64,000 bases of DNA from Planctomycetaceae bacterium (GTDB taxonomy: Bacteria; Planctomycetota; Phycisphaerae; UBA1845; UTPLA1). The DNA is taken from contig CP030884.1 of the NCBI GenBank assembly GCA_006969385.1, positions 3,720,001-3,784,000 of the forward strand, read 5' to 3'. Made by a program: the position numbers and the translations under genes. The notes beneath the pieces are model-generated. The model was given only the letters and a program-made list of their open reading frames with translations. It was not told the origin of the DNA and did no database searches. Positions 34,811 to 43,444 of the stretch are shown here, piece after piece; position 1 is the stretch's first letter; every line of letters starts with the position of its first letter.

Positions 34811-35078
34811 CGCTTTATCTCGTTTAATCCGTCGGTGGACTTCTGATTACCGCAACTTGCCGCTGCAATCGCGCCAGAATCCCGTAATATGAGGGCAAAA
34901 GGAGGAATTGGCAAGGGGCGGTCGCAACCGATCGCGCGCCGGACTCCTGCGGGGCGAGCCCGCACGCAATGGCCGGATTCGACTACAATCCGACGAACCT
35001 AGTGAATTCATGGATATCGTCGGCGGCTAGGCCGATTCTATCCCCGAATCCGACCGCTTCGATATAGGATTTCGACCC

Positions 35079-36305
35079 TTGCTGATTATTCCGTATAAGA
35101 CCGACGCCCCCGAACGCCGCTACCCCTGGGTCAACAAGGCCCTCATCGCGGTCAATATTCTGGTCTTCCTGATCGCCAACCCGTCGATGCGGGGCGGCAC
35201 GTTGGGCGGCTTGGCCCAGCAAATCCTCGGCTGGGGCACACTGAACACTTACAACTTGCAACTGCACCAGTTTCTTTCGTATCAGTTCCTACACGGCGAT
35301 GCGTTCCATATTCTCGGCAACATTCTGTTCCTGTGGGTTTTCGGGAATGCCGTCAACGCCAAGATGGGCAACGCGGCATACCTGCTGTTCTATCTGGCGG
35401 CGGGCATATTTGCGGGGATCGGCTTCACGGCAACCTCCAACGGTAGCTGCATAGGCGCCAGCGGATCGATCGCGGGCGTGACGACGGCGTTTCTCGTGCT
35501 GTTCCCCGATAGCCGTATCACGATCTTCTATTGGTTTTGGTTTTATGTGGGCACGGTGCCGATTCGCGCGCTGCTGCTGATCACGATCAAAATTATCCTC
35601 TGGGACAACATCGTCTCGATGGCCATCGCCCCCGGCATGAGTTCGGTGGCTTACTCCGCACACATCGCAGGCTACATCTACGGCTTCTTCCTTTGCTTGG
35701 TTCTGTTAGCCTTGCGGGCGTTGCCGCGCGATCAGTATGACGTGCTGGCGATGCTCAAGCGGTATCGACAGCGCGCGGAGTATCGCGCCGCGATGGCAGG
35801 GCAGCCACAGTTCGGAGCCGTCGGCGCGCAACCGGCGACCGTGTTCCGCGGCAGGCCGGTACAAGCCGAGCCCATCGACGAAGACATCATCGAACTTCGT
35901 AAGGAGATTGCCGAAGCTTTGGCCACGGGCGACGGCGATACGGCGGTCGAGAAATACGAAGCGCTGGTGCATCGCGACAACGAGCAAGTGCTCTCGCGCC
36001 GCAACATGCTGGATATTGCCAATCGCCTGAAAACGCTGGAGCGCATCCCGCAGGCCGTCTCGGCATACGAAAAGTTTTTGAAGGCCTATCCGACGGACGG
36101 CGAAGCGCCGCAGGTGCGGATGATGCTGGGTATTCTTTACACCAAGTATTTGCAGCAGCATGAGGCCGCCGAACAGTTGTTGCGCGAGTGCAGCGAACAA
36201 TTCACCGACCCGGCCATGCAGGAGCGGGCCCAACAATGGCTGGCGGCCGCGTTGGAAGCCCTCGGTCGCGGGCCGGAGACCGAACCGGCGGTCAAGCCGA
36301 CGTAA
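35079..36305 (+). CDS. Rhomboid intramembrane serine protease with C-terminal TPR region
   Basis: The 408-residue protein has a six-helix rhomboid domain with catalytic Ser128 in GASGSIAG and His195 in YSAHIAGYIYG, plus the conserved HGDAFHILGNILFLWVFGN loop. It cleaves membrane-spanning substrates inside the bilayer. After residue ~250 there is a soluble part with TPR-like helices (AVEKYEALVHRDNEQVLSRR, EAAEQLLRECSEQFTDP), probably for substrate or partner binding. The start is TTG; AGGA lies about 10 nt upstream. Confidence 0.92.
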   Translation: MLIIPYKTDAPERRYPWVNKALIAVNILVFLIANPSMRGGTLGGLAQQILGWGTLNTYNLQLHQFLSYQFLHGDAFHILGNILFLWVFGNAVNAKMGNAAYLLFYLAAGIFAGIGFTATSNGSCIGASGSIAGVTTAFLVLFPDSRITIFYWFWFYVGTVPIRALLLITIKIILWDNIVSMAIAPGMSSVAYSAHIAGYIYGFFLCLVLLALRALPRDQYDVLAMLKRYRQRAEYRAAMAGQPQFGAVGAQPATVFRGRPVQAEPIDEDIIELRKEIAEALATGDGDTAVEKYEALVHRDNEQVLSRRNMLDIANRLKTLERIPQAVSAYEKFLKAYPTDGEAPQVRMMLGILYTKYLQQHEAAEQLLRECSEQFTDPAMQERAQQWLAAALEALGRGPETEPAVKPT

Positions 36306-36358
36306 ACGGGTCCCTCACGCGCGGCCTAATGGATGCAACGGTAACGACATCGTTTTGG

Positions 36359-36419
36359 GGAGCATCGGCGTCTCGCCGGTGAGAAATCAGATAATGCACC
36401 GCCGGGACGGCGATGCTCC
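36359..36419. repeat. Cloverleaf-like nested palindrome
   Basis: An outer 9-bp stem GGAGCATCG (36359-36367) / CGATGCTCC (36411-36419) encloses two hairpins: GGCG-TCT-CGCC (36367-36377) and CGCC-GGGAC-GGCG (36400-36412). It has the same architecture as the element at 37677-37733 but a different sequence. It lies between the rhomboid and NIL-domain genes. Confidence 0.8.
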
Positions 36420-36549
36420 GCGTGGTCATAACCCATCACCGCCAAATCCTGCCGCGCGCTTTTTAATGGAAATTCAGGGCCGGATCGGGTTAGATAATTT
36501 GTTTGCAGCTTGTTGAGCAATTTATCAAAAGGACGGAGTTCGATATTCC

Positions 36550-37107
36550 ATGTTGCGAGAAGAGCGGATCGAGATGACCTTCGAACGGTCGCACGTGCAG
36601 GAGCCGTTGGTGTACGGCATGGCGCGGCGCTGGCCCGACGTCTATTTCAACATTCATAACCTGAGCGTCGGCCCCCACGAAGCGCGCATCGTGATTTCAC
36701 TGGTCGGGGAAGTGCCGGACCTGCGCGCCGTGCGCGAACACTTCGCCGGGCTGGGCGTGCAGTTACGCTTGGTCGAAGAACTCAAGTACAAAGGCAAGGT
36801 GCCCACATTGCCGAAACGCGTCGCGTTGCCGAGTGCGGTCGCGGAAGACGTGAACAAGAAGGTTTGGATCACGATCGTCGGTTCGCTGCGGTCGCAATCA
36901 TTTATGTGGACCATCTCGCGCCGCTACGACGTGTTGTATCGCATCACGCAATCGGTCACGGGCGATCCCGTGAGCATCATGTCGTTGCAAATTCAGGGTA
37001 AGCCCGCCGAAGTCGACGGTGTGATCGCGTATCTGCGCGAGCAGGGCATCAACGTCGAGATCGGCGAAACTCCCAAGGTGCCGGTATTCCAACCGGCCGG
37101 GTCGTAA
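36550..37107 (+). CDS. Protein with two tandem NIL/ACT-like domains
   Basis: The 185-residue protein divides into two similar ~75-residue ferredoxin-like halves: MTFERSHVQEPLVYGMARRW...ISLVGEVPDLRAVREHFAG and WITIVGSLRSQSFMWTISRR...LQIQGKPAEVDGVIAYLREQ. The second half matches NIL domains, otherwise found at the C-terminus of MetN and in small ferredoxins. It probably binds a small ligand. Here the domains stand free, duplicated, without an ABC ATPase. GGAG lies 11 nt upstream. The next gene starts 3 nt after its stop. Confidence 0.65.
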   Translation: MLREERIEMTFERSHVQEPLVYGMARRWPDVYFNIHNLSVGPHEARIVISLVGEVPDLRAVREHFAGLGVQLRLVEELKYKGKVPTLPKRVALPSAVAEDVNKKVWITIVGSLRSQSFMWTISRRYDVLYRITQSVTGDPVSIMSLQIQGKPAEVDGVIAYLREQGINVEIGETPKVPVFQPAGS

Positions 37108-37110
37108 GGC

Positions 37111-37662
37111 ATGTTCGATCGCAAGCACCCATACGTGAAGGGCCACGCGACGTCGGCGGGATTCGCCGGCGCGATTATGCTGATGTATTGGTACTTCACG
37201 ACGCCGTTATTTTATGAAGGAGAGGCGCTCAAGAATGCGGCGACCAATCTTTTTTTTGGCATGCTGATAGGAGGCGGAGCAGCTCTACTCTTGGTTGCTG
37301 CCGTCTGCTCGACCGGTCGGCTAGTTGCGATTCTGGCTGATTCGATCGTTTCGTTTGCCTGCGGCGCGATTATGATTTTTTATGCAGTGGTTTGGTCCTT
37401 CGATGGACTCGGTTTTCAAAACCTGCTTTTTCTAGTACTAGGTTTTATGCTCTGCCGTAACGGCTTGGCCTGCTTCGATATGTATCGTCGACTGATCATC
37501 ACCGCTCCGGATGCAAATGCTCCGACCGCAAAGTCGACGCCATCGCAGGTACCGCCCGCACCGCATCCGGCAAGCAAGGCATCGTCCGCATTACCGAAAG
37601 ATGGCGAACCACCGCCGCCAGAAGGGTATTTGGCGGCGTTGTCGAAGGAGAAGGACGACTAA
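37111..37662 (+). CDS. Four-TM membrane protein, unknown
   Basis: The 183-residue protein has about four hydrophobic helices (AGFAGAIMLMYWYF, LFFGMLIGGGAALLLVAAVC, ILADSIVSFACGAIMIFYAV, LLFLVLGFMLC), then a cytoplasmic or periplasmic Pro-rich tail (PSQVPPAPHPASKASSALPK). The 3-nt gap to the NIL-domain gene indicates one transcript. No family recognised. A palindromic repeat follows at 37677. Confidence 0.75.
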   Translation: MFDRKHPYVKGHATSAGFAGAIMLMYWYFTTPLFYEGEALKNAATNLFFGMLIGGGAALLLVAAVCSTGRLVAILADSIVSFACGAIMIFYAVVWSFDGLGFQNLLFLVLGFMLCRNGLACFDMYRRLIITAPDANAPTAKSTPSQVPPAPHPASKASSALPKDGEPPPPEGYLAALSKEKDD

Positions 37663-37676
37663 AAGGGTCAACGATG

Positions 37677-37733
37677 CGCTGTGGCTCAGCCTAATAGGCT
37701 GAGAAGTACTGGCTATTAGCCGATACCACAGCG
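37677..37733. repeat. Cloverleaf-like nested palindrome with CGCTGTGG/CCACAGCG ends
   Basis: Outer stem CGCTGTGG (37677-37684) / CCACAGCG (37726-37733). Inner hairpins are CTCAGCC-TAATA-GGCTGAG (37685-37703) and GGCT-ATT-AGCC (37711-37721). The right half (CTATTAGCCG...CCACAGCG) is nearly identical to the core of the element at 44461-44490. Confidence 0.85.
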
Positions 37734-37837
37734 TGATCATCGCGGTGAATACGTGCCTGCGCTACCTTTTGACGCCGACTGTTCAACATCGATCTACTTG
37801 AGTCGCACCGGTAATCCCGCGCGCCCACGCCACGCTT

Positions 37838-38905
37838 ATGACCCACGCAGAAGACAGCAAACCTGCCGTACAACTCGACGATCGTTACTCCCGTCAGATG
37901 CTGTTCGCGCCGATTGGGAAGGCCGGTCAGCAGCGCATCGCAGCGGGGCGCGTCGTGTTGGTCGGCTGCGGGGCATTGGGTACGGCCAGCGCGAACCTGC
38001 TCGCACGCGCGGGCGTTGGGCATCTTCGCCTCATCGATCGCGACTACGTCGAGTTGCACAACCTGCAACGTCAAACCCTCTTCGACGAAACCGACGCACA
38101 CGAGGGTCGGCCCAAAGCCACAGCCGCCGCCGCGTTGCTCTCGAAAATCAACTCCAGCATCGAGATCGAACCGCACGTGGCCGATGTGCATTCGGGCAAT
38201 ATAGAGAAGCTCATTGCCGACGCCGATGTGATCGTCGATGGCACCGACAACTTTGAAACGCGCTATCTCATTAACGATGTCGCCGTGAAGACCGGCACGC
38301 CGTGGGTGTATGGCGCGTGCGTCGGCGATCAGGGGATGGCCCTCGGCATCGTGCCGGGGCGAACGCCGTGCTTGCGTTGCATCTTTGACGCACCGCCGCC
38401 GGCCGGAAGCAGCCCGACCTGTGATACCGCAGGCGTATTGGCTTCGGCCGCACAAATGGTGGCTGCTGTGCAGGTAGCCGAAGCGCTGAAAGTGCTGCTC
38501 GGGAAGCGCGACGAACTCACGGGCCGCATGATGCAGTGCCATATTTGGACGGGCGAATACAGCACGTTTGATATGGCGGCAGCACGCGTGGGTGAGGGCT
38601 GCGATTGTTGCGGCGCGCGAGAGTTTCGCTACCTCGATGGTGCCGATACCGGGCGTACCGCTGCCCTCTGCGGCCGCGATGCCGTGCAGGTGCGGCCCGC
38701 GTCCGATACTCAACTCGATCTGGAAGCGCTGGCACAACGGATCGCGCCGATCGCGAAGGCCGCGCCGACTGTCAACCGATATTTGTTACGCTTTGCTGTG
38801 GACGCATTCGGTGTGACCGTCTTTCGCGACGGTCGGGCCATCATCAAAGGGGCGACGACGCCCGAAGAAGGTAGAACCATCTATGCGAAATACATTGGCT
38901 CTTAG
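37838..38905 (+). CDS. ThiF/MoeB-type adenylyltransferase (E1-like) with C-terminal extension
   Basis: The 355-residue E1-like enzyme adenylates the C-terminal Gly of a ubiquitin-like sulfur carrier (ThiS or MoaD) for thiamine or molybdopterin synthesis. It shows RYSRQM, the nucleotide site VLVGCGALGTASAN (Gly43-Gly48), the zinc Cys pairs CLRC (178/181) and CDCC (255/258), and DGTDNFETRYLIND. The C-terminal ~80 residues (LEALAQRIAPIAKAAPTVN) form a small sulfur-carrier-like or regulatory domain. No thiS or moaD lies beside it. A lipoprotein gene overlaps its 3' end by 23 nt. Confidence 0.92.
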   Translation: MTHAEDSKPAVQLDDRYSRQMLFAPIGKAGQQRIAAGRVVLVGCGALGTASANLLARAGVGHLRLIDRDYVELHNLQRQTLFDETDAHEGRPKATAAAALLSKINSSIEIEPHVADVHSGNIEKLIADADVIVDGTDNFETRYLINDVAVKTGTPWVYGACVGDQGMALGIVPGRTPCLRCIFDAPPPAGSSPTCDTAGVLASAAQMVAAVQVAEALKVLLGKRDELTGRMMQCHIWTGEYSTFDMAAARVGEGCDCCGAREFRYLDGADTGRTAALCGRDAVQVRPASDTQLDLEALAQRIAPIAKAAPTVNRYLLRFAVDAFGVTVFRDGRAIIKGATTPEEGRTIYAKYIGS

Positions 38906-39269
38906 CCGTCGATTCCTGGCACGCGGATTGTTCGCCGTCGCGCTTCTGATTGTGCTTCCGGTCGGCTGTACCGAGTTTGTGCATTGGGGCCACGTGAGCG
39001 ACCGCGATAACACGTGGGGCGTGGGCAACGTGGAGATCGCGCAGCAGCAGTCGGACGGCGGTTGGCGCGTGATCGGCGGTTCGGACGGAAAAGGCCGATA
39101 TGAGGTGTTTAAATCGCGCGTGGAGGGCGGTGGCAAGATTCGCATGCGCAAGACGGGCTATTACGATGTCGTGATGGAAGAGGCCGAGTTCCTGCAAACG
39201 CATCAGGTGCTGATGCAATCGGGCGATAATGACAGCGGTTTGGACTCATCACGCCCGCCGGGTTGGTAA
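38883..39269 (+). CDS. Small lipoprotein, unknown
   Basis: The 128-residue product has a lipoprotein signal (GLFAVALLIVLPVGCTEF) and a small polar domain (NTWGVGNVEIAQQQSDGGWR, GRYEVFKSRVEGGGKI). It overlaps the end of the ThiF-type gene by 23 nt in another frame, so co-translation is likely, though a periplasmic lipoprotein and a cytosolic E1 enzyme have no evident link. No family recognised. Confidence 0.75.
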   Translation: MRNTLALSRRFLARGLFAVALLIVLPVGCTEFVHWGHVSDRDNTWGVGNVEIAQQQSDGGWRVIGGSDGKGRYEVFKSRVEGGGKIRMRKTGYYDVVMEEAEFLQTHQVLMQSGDNDSGLDSSRPPGW

Positions 39270-39332
39270 TCGCGCGCGGAAAATCGGATATTGCATGGGT
39301 GTGGTAAGCCGTTGGTCCTTGAGGGATTGAAC

Positions 39333-39509
39333 GTGGACGCTGTATCGATTGCGGTGTTGCTGCTCGCCGGTTTTGGCGGTTTAACGATCCTGCGGATGAT
39401 GGCGGCGTTGCGCGAAGCGATGGTGCTACATCAGGAACTCGAGCGCGAGCGGGCCGAGCGTCGCCGCCAGCGCCAGGCGGCGATGATGGCAGTGGCGACC
39501 GGCGTATAA
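39333..39509 (+). CDS. Small single-TM protein with basic coiled-coil tail
   Basis: I place the start at GTG 39333 because GAGGGA lies exactly 6 nt upstream. The 58-residue product starts MDAVSIAVLLLAGFGGLTIL (one membrane helix) and ends in a charged helix (LERERAERRRQRQAAMM). A longer frame from 39291 adds a non-hydrophobic stretch without a ribosome site. Function unknown. Confidence 0.65.
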   Translation: MDAVSIAVLLLAGFGGLTILRMMAALREAMVLHQELERERAERRRQRQAAMMAVATGV

Positions 39510-39664
39510 CGACCGATTTTGGTTTAATTGTATAAGTTTTGTCCCATCAAAGAGTTGCGGCGGATTTGATTGACGCCGCAGGTCCAAAAGCCTAAAGTTT
39601 ATACGGTGGTTCGGCGCTGTTTGCCGGGCACTTGGCACATCTTTTTGGATAGGTCTGGTGCGAC

Positions 39665-40681
39665 ATGTCTGATACCCCTAAACGGCTGGATCGCGTAAGA
39701 AATCTCGCGGCCGTCGCGCGTTTGTTCGGCATCGTAGGGATGGGCGGCTTGCTGATTCTGGCGTCGATGCGTGCCTTCAAAGCGGAAGACGCGTTGCCCT
39801 CTTGGGTGGATCGCGTCGATGCGATTTTGGTGTTGGTTTGCGCGGCGGTGCTCTCGGCCAGTTTACTGATGTTTGTGTGGGCGATCTTGCACACGATGCT
39901 AAAGATCGAGGCGGATACGTTTCGCCAGTACGACGTCAGCCGCGACATTGCGGATTTGCTCAAGAAGCAGGAAAACGAAATTCGCATGATGGCGGAAAGC
40001 GCGCAACTGTCCGACGTGGTACGGTCCGTTACCCATCGCGGACGCGAACGAACGGCACTGCGATTGGCGATTAACGAAGAGATTATTCGCGGCGATTGGG
40101 AAGCAGCCTATGCGCTGGTCGAGTTGCTCGAGTCGCGCCATGGTTATCGCAACGAGGCGGCGCGCTTACGAGCCGAAGTCGATCAATCGCGGCAGGAAGA
40201 TATCGATAGCCGTTTGAATGATTCGATCAGTCAGGTGCGCGAGCTGATGGCCAAGCGCGATTGGGATAGCGCGCGGCGCATGATGGATCGGCTGATGGCG
40301 AGCAACGGTCAGAACGCCGAAGTGAACGCGCTGCCCGATGAATTCAAGCGCACGTGGAACGATCATAAGCGTCGCTTGCTGAAGGAATGGGATCAGTGCA
40401 TCCAACGCAACGACGTCGATCGCGGCATTACGATTCTGAAGGACCTCGATCATTACCTAACGCCCTCGGAAGCCGCCGCATTGGAAGAATCCGCTCGGGG
40501 CGTGTTTAAGGCCAAGTTGCAAAACCTCGGCGTTCAGTTCTCGTTGGCTGTGACGGAGCACAACTGGTCGCAGGCGATCGATATCGGAAAGCAAATTCAG
40601 CACGAGTTTCCGAATTCGCGCATGGCCAGTGAGGTGCGCTCGCGCTTCCACGTGTTGGAACAGCGCGTGGGCGAGGGCTAA
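39665..40681 (+). CDS. Two-TM protein with long helical C-terminal domain, unknown
   Basis: The 338-residue protein has two N-terminal membrane helices (LFGIVGMGGLLILASM, ILVLVCAAVLSASLLMFVWA), then a heptad-like segment (SRDIADLLKKQENEIRMMAE) and a helical-repeat domain with TPR-like spacing (RGDWEAAYALVELLESRHGY, KRDWDSARRMMDRLMASNGQ, HNWSQAIDIGKQIQHEFP). It is probably an inner-membrane scaffold. No enzymatic motif; family not recognised. Confidence 0.75.
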   Translation: MSDTPKRLDRVRNLAAVARLFGIVGMGGLLILASMRAFKAEDALPSWVDRVDAILVLVCAAVLSASLLMFVWAILHTMLKIEADTFRQYDVSRDIADLLKKQENEIRMMAESAQLSDVVRSVTHRGRERTALRLAINEEIIRGDWEAAYALVELLESRHGYRNEAARLRAEVDQSRQEDIDSRLNDSISQVRELMAKRDWDSARRMMDRLMASNGQNAEVNALPDEFKRTWNDHKRRLLKEWDQCIQRNDVDRGITILKDLDHYLTPSEAAALEESARGVFKAKLQNLGVQFSLAVTEHNWSQAIDIGKQIQHEFPNSRMASEVRSRFHVLEQRVGEG

Positions 40682-40793
40682 TATTTTGTTCGTAATCGCC
40701 GAGTTAGCGGTTACACTTCGGGTAACGTGCGGGCGAGCGTTTGCACGATAGACCATAAAACGAGTTCACACCGGACGACACGGAGGTCTTCTG

Positions 40794-42137
40794 ATGTATC
40801 GAAACCCATCTGCTCGATTCCTTTGCTTGGCTTCAGTGTTTGCGCTGTGCCTGAGCGTTGCCTGCGAAAACAGTCAACGCCGTGGTGCCGTGGTCGACGC
40901 CGATTTGGGGCCTCCCGACAGCGGCGTGCCGAATTACTCCACTTATCGCTATCACTATCCCGCGACGCCGCCGGTGCTCGACGCCGATGAGTTGAAGCGG
41001 CTCGTCGATCGTCATCGCAATCAGGTGGTGGTCTTGGCGTTTTGGGCGAGTTGGTCGGGTGAGAGTCGCGCCGAAATCGAAAAGCTCGCCGAGCTGACGG
41101 AACAGCATCGCGAGAAGGGCCTGCGCGTGATCGCGTGTACCTTTGACGAGCCCGAGGTCTGGGGCAGCAAGGTCGTGCCGATGTTGCAAGCGGCGGGTGC
41201 GAACTATCCGTGCGTCGTGTTGCCGTCCGGCGCGCGACCGGGCATGCGCGATTGGCTCGGCAGCCAATGGTCCAATGACGTGCCCGCACGGTTCGTCGTC
41301 GATCGCATGGGCCGCACGATAACGCGGTCGAATAGCGAACAAACGGTTTTGGCGGCGCTCGGTACATGGGGCACGCCGCGCGAATCGACGCAACCGCGCT
41401 ATGCGCGAGCAAACACGCGTCGCGCCACGCCGAGCTACCGCGCGCCTGAAACCACGATGGCAACGAGTACGACGTCGGGCAGTGGCGACACGCTGTATCT
41501 CGATGCGAGCAGCGCGTCGCGTCGCAGCGATACGCGTTACATCGATTCGCCTACGGCGGCGCGTCGCGGAGATACCTACACGCGCCGCACGACCACGCGC
41601 ACCGAGCGCAGCTCGGTGACGTCGGTGGCGGGTCGCGACAACGCCGCCGCCGTTACGGTGCAAGCCAAGCTAATCAACGTCGCAACGGGCACGTCGGAAT
41701 CTTTGCCCGTGGGCGCGTGCGGCTTGGAAGATCCGGATTGTTTGGCGGCGACGGTATCGGCGGCTGCGGCGGCGCGCATGAAGCAGCGCCGAAACCCGCG
41801 CATCGCCGTGTTGCCGTTCGAGCGGGTGAATGAGCCGGGCGATCCGTTGGGATTGGAAACGGCCCTACGCGTGCGTGACGGTCTGCGCGGCGCCGGCTTC
41901 TATGATCTGATCAGCCCCAAGCGGGCCGAATCGCTCTTCGAAGACGCCGGCCTGAGCCCGATGCGGGTGGATTTCGATCCGGGCACGATTCGCGGCAAGG
42001 TGCGGGCCGACTTCGTTATCATCGGTTGGATTCGCGGCAGTGCTGGCGAAACGCGTTACTTCGCCGGTGACGGCGTCGGTGGTGACGATACGTTCACGAC
42101 GCCAAGTCGCGACGCGGCGATCTATGATGAGTATTGA
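40794..42137 (+). CDS. Lipoprotein with redox-dead thioredoxin fold and TolB/CsgG-like C-terminal domain
   Basis: The 447-residue protein has a lipobox (CLSVACENS, Cys24), a thioredoxin-like domain (about 60-200) and, after a low-complexity Arg/Thr/Ser linker (about 200-300), a C-terminal domain RNPRIAVLPFERVNEPGDPL...RADFVIIGWIRG resembling the TolB-N/CsgG nucleoside-like fold. The thioredoxin active site reads FWASWSGESR: both Cys of CxxC are Ser (88 and 91), so dithiol chemistry is impossible. It is likely a structural or assembly lipoprotein. GGAGG precedes the ATG. A strong terminator follows. Confidence 0.8.
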   Translation: MYRNPSARFLCLASVFALCLSVACENSQRRGAVVDADLGPPDSGVPNYSTYRYHYPATPPVLDADELKRLVDRHRNQVVVLAFWASWSGESRAEIEKLAELTEQHREKGLRVIACTFDEPEVWGSKVVPMLQAAGANYPCVVLPSGARPGMRDWLGSQWSNDVPARFVVDRMGRTITRSNSEQTVLAALGTWGTPRESTQPRYARANTRRATPSYRAPETTMATSTTSGSGDTLYLDASSASRRSDTRYIDSPTAARRGDTYTRRTTTRTERSSVTSVAGRDNAAAVTVQAKLINVATGTSESLPVGACGLEDPDCLAATVSAAAAARMKQRRNPRIAVLPFERVNEPGDPLGLETALRVRDGLRGAGFYDLISPKRAESLFEDAGLSPMRVDFDPGTIRGKVRADFVIIGWIRGSAGETRYFAGDGVGGDDTFTTPSRDAAIYDEY

Positions 42138-42203
42138 TATTGATTGATCGCCACGATCGTGTGGATTAACGGGTCCCAAGATCATAACATCGCACAAAAC
42201 AAG

Positions 42204-42244
42204 AAGGCCGGTTGGTGAGCGTGCTCGCCAACCGGCCTTTTCAA
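42204..42244. terminator. Bidirectional rho-independent terminator
   Basis: AAGGCCGGTTGG (42204-42215) and CCAACCGGCCTT (42228-42239) form a perfect 12-bp stem, with TTT on the + side and A-rich sequence on the left giving a T tract on the minus strand. It lies between the convergent thioredoxin-fold and PPIase genes, serving both. Confidence 0.9.
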
Positions 42245-42267
42245 TTTGTCACTTCGATATCTTCGCG

Positions 42268-43350
42268 TTATTTGATCTCGAGCAGTTCGACTTCAAAGAT
42301 CAGCGTTTCGTTAGGGCCGATGCCGGCACCGGGGGCACCGCGTTCGCCGTAGCCCAGCTTGCCGGGGATCATCAGAATACGCTTGCCGCCGACCTTCATG
42401 CCGCCGACGCCTTCGGTCCAACCGGCAATTACGCGGTTGAGCGGGAAGGTAGCGGGTTGGCCGCGATCGAGCGACGAATCGAACTTCTTGCCGTTGGTCA
42501 ACCAACCGGTGTAGTGCACGGTGACTTGGTCGGTCTTCTCGGGCGATTCGCCTTTGCCTTCGACCACATCGACGAATTTCAGTCCCGTGTCGCTGGTCTT
42601 GCACTTGTCACTGGCCAGTAGGTCCTTGGCTTCCTGACAGCGCGCGGCGGCCTTGGCGATTTTTTCCTGGGCGGCCTCGGCACGCTTGGCCATTTCTTCG
42701 CACTTCTTTTTCGCCATTTTGGCATACTTGTCGTAGTCGTCATCCGACTCTTCAACGATGGAGACCTTCTTGATCAGCACGGTATCGACGGGCACGTTGG
42801 CCATCGCGTTCTTGCTACCGGTCGGTACCTTCTTGATGTTGTCCACAACGTCCATGCCATCGATGACTGAGCCGAAAACGGCATAGCCGGCGCCGTCGCC
42901 TTGGCGCTGGCTGAGGCGGTCGTTATCGACCACGTTGATGAAAAACTGCGACGTGGCCGAATCGGGTTTACCGCCGAGGCGGGCCATGGCGATGGTGCCG
43001 CGGTCGTTCTTCAGGCCGTTGTCCCATTCGTTCGCGATGCCCGGCCTGGTGTCTTTCTTGTTCATGTCTGCGGTGAAGCCGCCACCTTGAATCATGAAGT
43101 TGCTGATGACGCGATGGAAGATGGTGCCGTCGTAGAAACCGTCGCTGGTGTAAGCGAGGAAGTTTTCGGTGGACACGGGGGCGTTCGCTTTGTCGAGCAT
43201 CAGCACGATATCGCCCATCGACGTTTCCATTTTGACGATCGCAAAGTCCATTTTGTCGTCTTTCTTCTTGTCATCGTCGGCCATGGTGGCGGTGGTTGCG
43301 GTGACCGCAATGAGGGCGGCCAGCATCAGGTTGATTCGGTTTCGGAACAT
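42268..43350 (-). CDS. Exported dual peptidyl-prolyl isomerase: cyclophilin-FKBP fusion
   Basis: The 360-residue protein has a signal peptide (LMLAALIAVTATTATMA), a cyclophilin domain (about 35-200; FHRVISNFMIQGGGF, DSATSQFFINVVDN), a charged coiled-coil linker (about 205-245; KYAKMAKKKCEEMAKRAEAA) and a C-terminal FKBP domain (about 255-360; VTVHYTGWLTNGKKFDSS, GWTEGVGGMKVGGKR, LGYGERGAP). Each is a complete domain of normal length, so the enzyme should catalyse proline isomerisation with two unrelated active sites. GAGG precedes the ATG. It is convergent with the thioredoxin-fold lipoprotein and shares its terminator. Confidence 0.92.
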   Translation of the reverse strand: MFRNRINLMLAALIAVTATTATMADDDKKKDDKMDFAIVKMETSMGDIVLMLDKANAPVSTENFLAYTSDGFYDGTIFHRVISNFMIQGGGFTADMNKKDTRPGIANEWDNGLKNDRGTIAMARLGGKPDSATSQFFINVVDNDRLSQRQGDGAGYAVFGSVIDGMDVVDNIKKVPTGSKNAMANVPVDTVLIKKVSIVEESDDDYDKYAKMAKKKCEEMAKRAEAAQEKIAKAAARCQEAKDLLASDKCKTSDTGLKFVDVVEGKGESPEKTDQVTVHYTGWLTNGKKFDSSLDRGQPATFPLNRVIAGWTEGVGGMKVGGKRILMIPGKLGYGERGAPGAGIGPNETLIFEVELLEIK

Positions 43351-43444
43351 CAGATTACCTCACTTACGAGTCGTGATTGCGGATTAACGATACCCTTGGT
43401 AACGAAGGAAAATACCCTAGAGAACGAACTCGGGGCTGTCAATT

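Noticed and set aside
37691..38737. Minus-strand frame of 348 residues opposite the ThiF-type gene
   Set aside because: The + strand frame carries all E1 motifs; the minus frame is His/Arg-rich shadow sequence and starts inside a repeat.
40833..41663. Minus-strand frame opposite the thioredoxin-fold lipoprotein
   Set aside because: Arg/His/Ala-rich antisense shadow, without start signals.
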